From NCBI GenBank assembly GCA_002491225.1, contig DKVN01000121.1, positions 609 through 7,354 of the forward strand: 6,746 nt of DNA, in the 5' to 3' direction. The stretch's first letter is position 1. Each line of letters begins with the position of its first letter. The translations under genes were made by a program, and so were the position numbers. The notes under the pieces were generated by a model, which saw only the letters and a list, made by a program, of their open reading frames with translations, made no database searches and was not told the origin of the DNA. This DNA is from Faecalibacterium sp. UBA7177. GTDB lineage: Bacteria > Bacillota > Clostridia > Oscillospirales > Ruminococcaceae. This document shows positions 4,306-6,746 of this stretch, piece by piece.

Positions 4306-5430
4306 TCACACGGTATGGCCTTTTTCTACATAGACCGGGAAGGTGTCGGTGCCCACCAGCTTTTTGCCGGCGGTGATCTCGACATTCTTATCGGTGACTA
4401 CATACTCCACGTTTGCGTCGGCCTCGACCACGGTGTCCTGCATCAGGACGCAGTTTTTGACCTTCGCGCCCTTCTTGATCTGCACCCCGCGGAAGAGCAC
4501 GCAGTTTTCGATCTCACCCTCGATGATGCAGCCGTCGGCCACCATCGCGTTTTTGACCTTGCTGTCCATCGCGTAGCGGGTGGGGGCGTCGTCCCGCACC
4601 TTGGTGTAGATGGGGCCGCCGTCCATGAAGAGGGCCTTGAGGTTGGCGGGGTCGAGCAGGCGCATGTTCTCCTCAAAGTAGCTGCGGCGGTCCGAGATGC
4701 GGGCGACATAGCCGGTGTACTCGTAGGCCTGCACGTTGAGCAGCTCGAGGTTGCGGGCCAGCAGATCCCGCTCGAAGTAGACCAGCCCGCGCACGCTGGC
4801 GTCCTTGACCATCTGGATCAGCGCCTCGCGCTCCATCACATAGATGTTCATCGAGAGGTTCTGCACGCCGGGGCGGTAGTCGTTGCTGAGCAGCTCGGTG
4901 ACCCGGCCGTCGGCGATCCTGATGGTGTAGTTGTCGCTCTTGGCTCCCTCGGGGATCTCGGTGCGCTGGTAGACCATGGTGGCATCCGCGCCGCTCTTGA
5001 TATGCGCGTCGATCAGGGCGTTGAAGTCAAAGTTGACCGCGATGTTGGCATCGCACAGTACCACATACTTCTCGCGCTGATCCTCGAGGTAATCGACGAT
5101 GCTGGCCAGGGCCTCGATGCGCCCGGCGTACATCTTGACATTCGCCTCGGCGTAGGGGGGCACCATGTTCAGGCCGCCCCGCTTGCGGGCGAGATCCCAC
5201 TCGCGGCCGCTGCCGAGGTGATCCATCAGGCTGTGGTAGTTGCGCTTGACCACGATGGTGATGTTGTCAATGCCGCAGTTGGCCATGCTCGAGAGCAGGA
5301 AATCGACCATGCGGTACCGCCCGGCGAACGGGATGGAGGCCATCGTGCGCTCGGTGACCATCTCGGGCACGAGGTCGTCATAAGAGTTGGGGAAGATGAT
5401 CCCCAGTGCGCTGGTGTTGGTGTTTACCAT
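4306..5430 (-). CDS. glgD: GlgD, non-catalytic subunit of ADP-glucose pyrophosphorylase
   Basis: GlgD is a paralogue of GlgC found in Firmicutes. It joins GlgC and alters its activity, but has little or no catalytic activity alone. The 374-residue protein keeps the two-domain layout: a nucleotidyltransferase-like domain to about residue 250 and a left-handed beta-helix with hexapeptide repeats at about 285-355. It lacks the GGxGxRL nucleotide loop, having GIIFPNSYDDLVPEMVTERT at 10-29 instead. The GlgC segment SGDHIYKMDY is replaced by LCDANIAVNFDF at 125-136. FAGRYRMVDF at 35-44 keeps the family scaffold. These losses are normal for GlgD, not decay of this copy. Its ATG overlaps the glgC stop by seven bases (ATGGTAA), which implies coupled translation and a fixed ratio of the two subunits. 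Confidence 0.93.
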   Translation of the reverse strand: MVNTNTSALGIIFPNSYDDLVPEMVTERTMASIPFAGRYRMVDFLLSSMANCGIDNITIVVKRNYHSLMDHLGSGREWDLARKRGGLNMVPPYAEANVKMYAGRIEALASIVDYLEDQREKYVVLCDANIAVNFDFNALIDAHIKSGADATMVYQRTEIPEGAKSDNYTIRIADGRVTELLSNDYRPGVQNLSMNIYVMEREALIQMVKDASVRGLVYFERDLLARNLELLNVQAYEYTGYVARISDRRSYFEENMRLLDPANLKALFMDGGPIYTKVRDDAPTRYAMDSKVKNAMVADGCIIEGEIENCVLFRGVQIKKGAKVKNCVLMQDTVVEADANVEYVVTDKNVEITAGKKLVGTDTFPVYVEKGHTV

Positions 5431-6638
5431 TGCTCCTCACCCTCCTTCACATCTTTGACCACCATGGCCTTGGGGCCCACCTTGGCGTTTTTGCCGATGG
5501 TGATGCCCTCGCCGACCACGGCGACCCCCCACTTGCTGAGGTCCTCCATCTCCTCGGGGCGCTGGCCGATGACCGCGCCGGACGAGACCCGCACGTTTTC
5601 GGCGACGATGGAGTACTGCACGGTGGCGCCGGGCTCGACCACCGCGCCGGGCATGAGGATCGAGTCCTCGACCACCGCGTCCTCGCCGACCGTGACCCCG
5701 GCGAAGAGGACGCTCTGGGTGATCTTGCCGGCCACCTGGCAGCCCTCGGTGATCATCGAGTTGTCGATCTCGGCCGTCTCGCTGATGTGATGGCCGGGCA
5801 TGCCGCTGTTGCGGCTGTAGATCTTCCAGACGTCGTCCCAGACATCCAGCGGGACGTTAGGGTTGAGCAGGTCCATGTTGGCCTCCCAGAGGCTGTCGAT
5901 GGTGCCGACGTCCTTCCAGTAGCCCTCGAAGGGGTAGGCGACCATCTTTTCGCCGCCGCTGAGCATATTGGGGATGATGTTCTTGCCAAAGTCGTTCTCG
6001 GAGTTGGGGTCGGCCTCGTCCTCGGTGAGGAATTTGCGCAGCTTCTCCCAGGTAAAGATGTAGATGCCCATCGAGGCGAGGTTGCTCTCGGGGTTCTTGG
6101 GCTTCTCGGCGAATTTGGTGATGGTGCCCTCGGCGTTGGCGGTCATGATGCCGAAGCGGCTGGCCTCCTCCCATGGCACCTCCATCACGGCGATGGTGCA
6201 GTCCGCGCCCTTGGCCTTGTGGAACTCCAGCATCTTGTTGTAGTCCATCTTATAGATATGGTCGCCCGAGAGGATGACCACATAGCCGGGCTGGTAGCGG
6301 TCGATGAAGTTGATGTTCTGGTAGATGGCGTTGGCGGTGCCCTTGTACCAGTCCGACCCGCTGGCCTTCTGGTAGGGGGGCAGCACATGGACCCCGCCGT
6401 ACAGGCGGTCAAGGTCCCACGGCTGGCCGTTGCCGATGTACTCGTTGAGCACCAGCGGCTGGTACTGGGTGAGGATGCCCACCGTGTCGATGCCCGAGTT
6501 GACGCAGTTGGAGAGCGGGAAGTCGATGATGCGGTACTTCCCACCAAACGGCACTGCGGGTTTTGCCAGCCGTTGGGTCAGGGCATAGAGGCGCGAACCC
6601 TGGCCGCCTGCCAGCAGCATAGCGATACATTCTTTCAT
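5424..6638 (-). CDS. glgC: Glucose-1-phosphate adenylyltransferase, catalytic subunit
   Basis: GlgC makes ADP-glucose and pyrophosphate from ATP and glucose-1-phosphate, the committed step of bacterial glycogen synthesis. The 404-residue protein is complete. It shows the nucleotide loop LLAGGQGSRL at 8-17, KPAVPFGGKYRIIDFPLSNC at 26-45, WYKGTANAIYQN at 97-108, SGDHIYKMDY at 124-133 with catalytic D126, the glucose-1-phosphate site FAEKP at 176-180 with K179, SNLASMGIYIF at 185-195, and GYWKDVGTIDSLWEANMDLL at 239-258. The C-terminal beta-helix, with hexapeptide repeats, spans about 285-390. All catalytic residues I can name are present, in contrast to GlgD. The ATG is preceded by AAGGGGAG ten bases upstream, a slightly weak site. 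It is the first glg gene in the window; a further gene may lie beyond the right edge. Confidence 0.95.
   Translation of the reverse strand: MKECIAMLLAGGQGSRLYALTQRLAKPAVPFGGKYRIIDFPLSNCVNSGIDTVGILTQYQPLVLNEYIGNGQPWDLDRLYGGVHVLPPYQKASGSDWYKGTANAIYQNINFIDRYQPGYVVILSGDHIYKMDYNKMLEFHKAKGADCTIAVMEVPWEEASRFGIMTANAEGTITKFAEKPKNPESNLASMGIYIFTWEKLRKFLTEDEADPNSENDFGKNIIPNMLSGGEKMVAYPFEGYWKDVGTIDSLWEANMDLLNPNVPLDVWDDVWKIYSRNSGMPGHHISETAEIDNSMITEGCQVAGKITQSVLFAGVTVGEDAVVEDSILMPGAVVEPGATVQYSIVAENVRVSSGAVIGQRPEEMEDLSKWGVAVVGEGITIGKNAKVGPKAMVVKDVKEGEEQW
5441..5447 (-). promoter_or_regulatory. glgD ribosome binding site inside glgC
   Basis: The minus strand reads AAGGAGG within the last glgC codons (VKEGEEQW), ten bases before the glgD ATG at 5430-5428. 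A second GAGGAG lies only two bases from the ATG, too close to serve. Its position within glgC supports translational coupling. Confidence 0.7.
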
Positions 6639-6746
6639 GTCTCTTCTTCTCCCCTTTATCCGGCCGGGCCGCTCCTGCCGGGCAGCCCGGGCCGGTGTGA
6701 TACATGATGTGCGGCGCTGCGGCCCCTTAGGGCCCTTACGCCTTTT
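6639..6746 (-). other. glgC upstream region; no clear promoter
   Basis: This 108-base stretch holds the glgC Shine-Dalgarno (AAGGGGAG, 6649-6656 on the minus strand). It also holds a GC-rich inverted repeat, 6664-6669 with 6685-6690. A near-perfect 9-base tandem repeat lies at 6721-6738 (GGCCCCTTA, GGGCCCTTA on the plus strand). I find no convincing -10/-35 pair. The minus-strand TAA at 6738-6736 could end an upstream glg gene (last codons AAG GCG TAA), but too little is visible to call it. Confidence 0.35.

Noticed and set aside
2853..6707. Three long overlapping plus-strand open frames (2853-4376, 4021-5790, 5406-6707) opposite the glg genes
   Set aside because: They are antisense shadows created by GC-rich third positions in glgA, glgD and glgC. 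Their translations are Val/Gly/Ala/His-rich with no family resemblance, they run across gene boundaries, and none has a convincing ribosome site.
1..6746. CRISPR array, tRNA/rRNA, insertion sequence, toxin-antitoxin or defence genes
   Set aside because: No regularly spaced repeats, cloverleaf, transposase motifs or terminal inverted repeats were seen. All sizeable genes are explained by housekeeping, sporulation or glycogen functions.

Overview
The window is GC-rich and compact, with nearly every third codon position G or C. It carries a sporulation regulator of the SpoIIID family next to a glycogen cluster that pairs the catalytic GlgC with its non-catalytic paralogue GlgD. SpoIIID points to an endospore-forming lineage of Firmicutes (Bacillota), and GlgC plus GlgD is the Firmicutes form of ADP-glucose synthesis. 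With the high GC and the small isolated genes, a high-GC clostridial lineage (Oscillospiraceae/Ruminococcaceae-like) is my best guess; this is inference, because there is no rRNA gene to place it.

Left half, plus strand. The window opens with the last 38 codons of an unidentified gene, closed by a perfect 11-bp-stem terminator. Four short genes follow, each with a good Shine-Dalgarno sequence: a 139-residue, four-helix DUF2871-family membrane protein; spoIIID (86 residues); a dCMP deaminase (comEB, 159 residues); and uridine kinase (udk, 212 residues). The gaps of about 140 to 190 bases hold recognisable signals. These are a sigma-E-like promoter before spoIIID, a terminator hairpin after spoIIID whose loop doubles as the -35 of a vegetative-type promoter for comEB, a hairpin with a T-tract over the comEB stop codon, and GC-rich leader stem-loops before each gene. 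comEB and udk both feed pyrimidine nucleotide pools: dCMP to dUMP, and uridine/cytidine to UMP/CMP.

Right half, minus strand. glgC, glgD and glgA are transcribed leftward. glgC and glgD overlap by 7 bases (ATGGTAA), so translation is probably coupled. glgD and glgA are separated by 190 bases with three GC-rich stem-loops. GlgC makes ADP-glucose from glucose-1-phosphate and ATP, GlgD is expected to modulate GlgC, and GlgA builds the alpha-1,4-glucan. udk and glgA converge on a strong shared 16-bp-stem terminator.

I found no mobile element, CRISPR array, tRNA or rRNA, and no clearly new multi-gene system. The points most worth a second look are the spoIIID control region (sigma-E-like promoter followed by a leader stem-loop ending at the Shine-Dalgarno), the superposed terminator and promoter before comEB, the alanine at the usual lysine of the GlgA KTGGL motif, and the intramembrane histidines of the DUF2871 protein.
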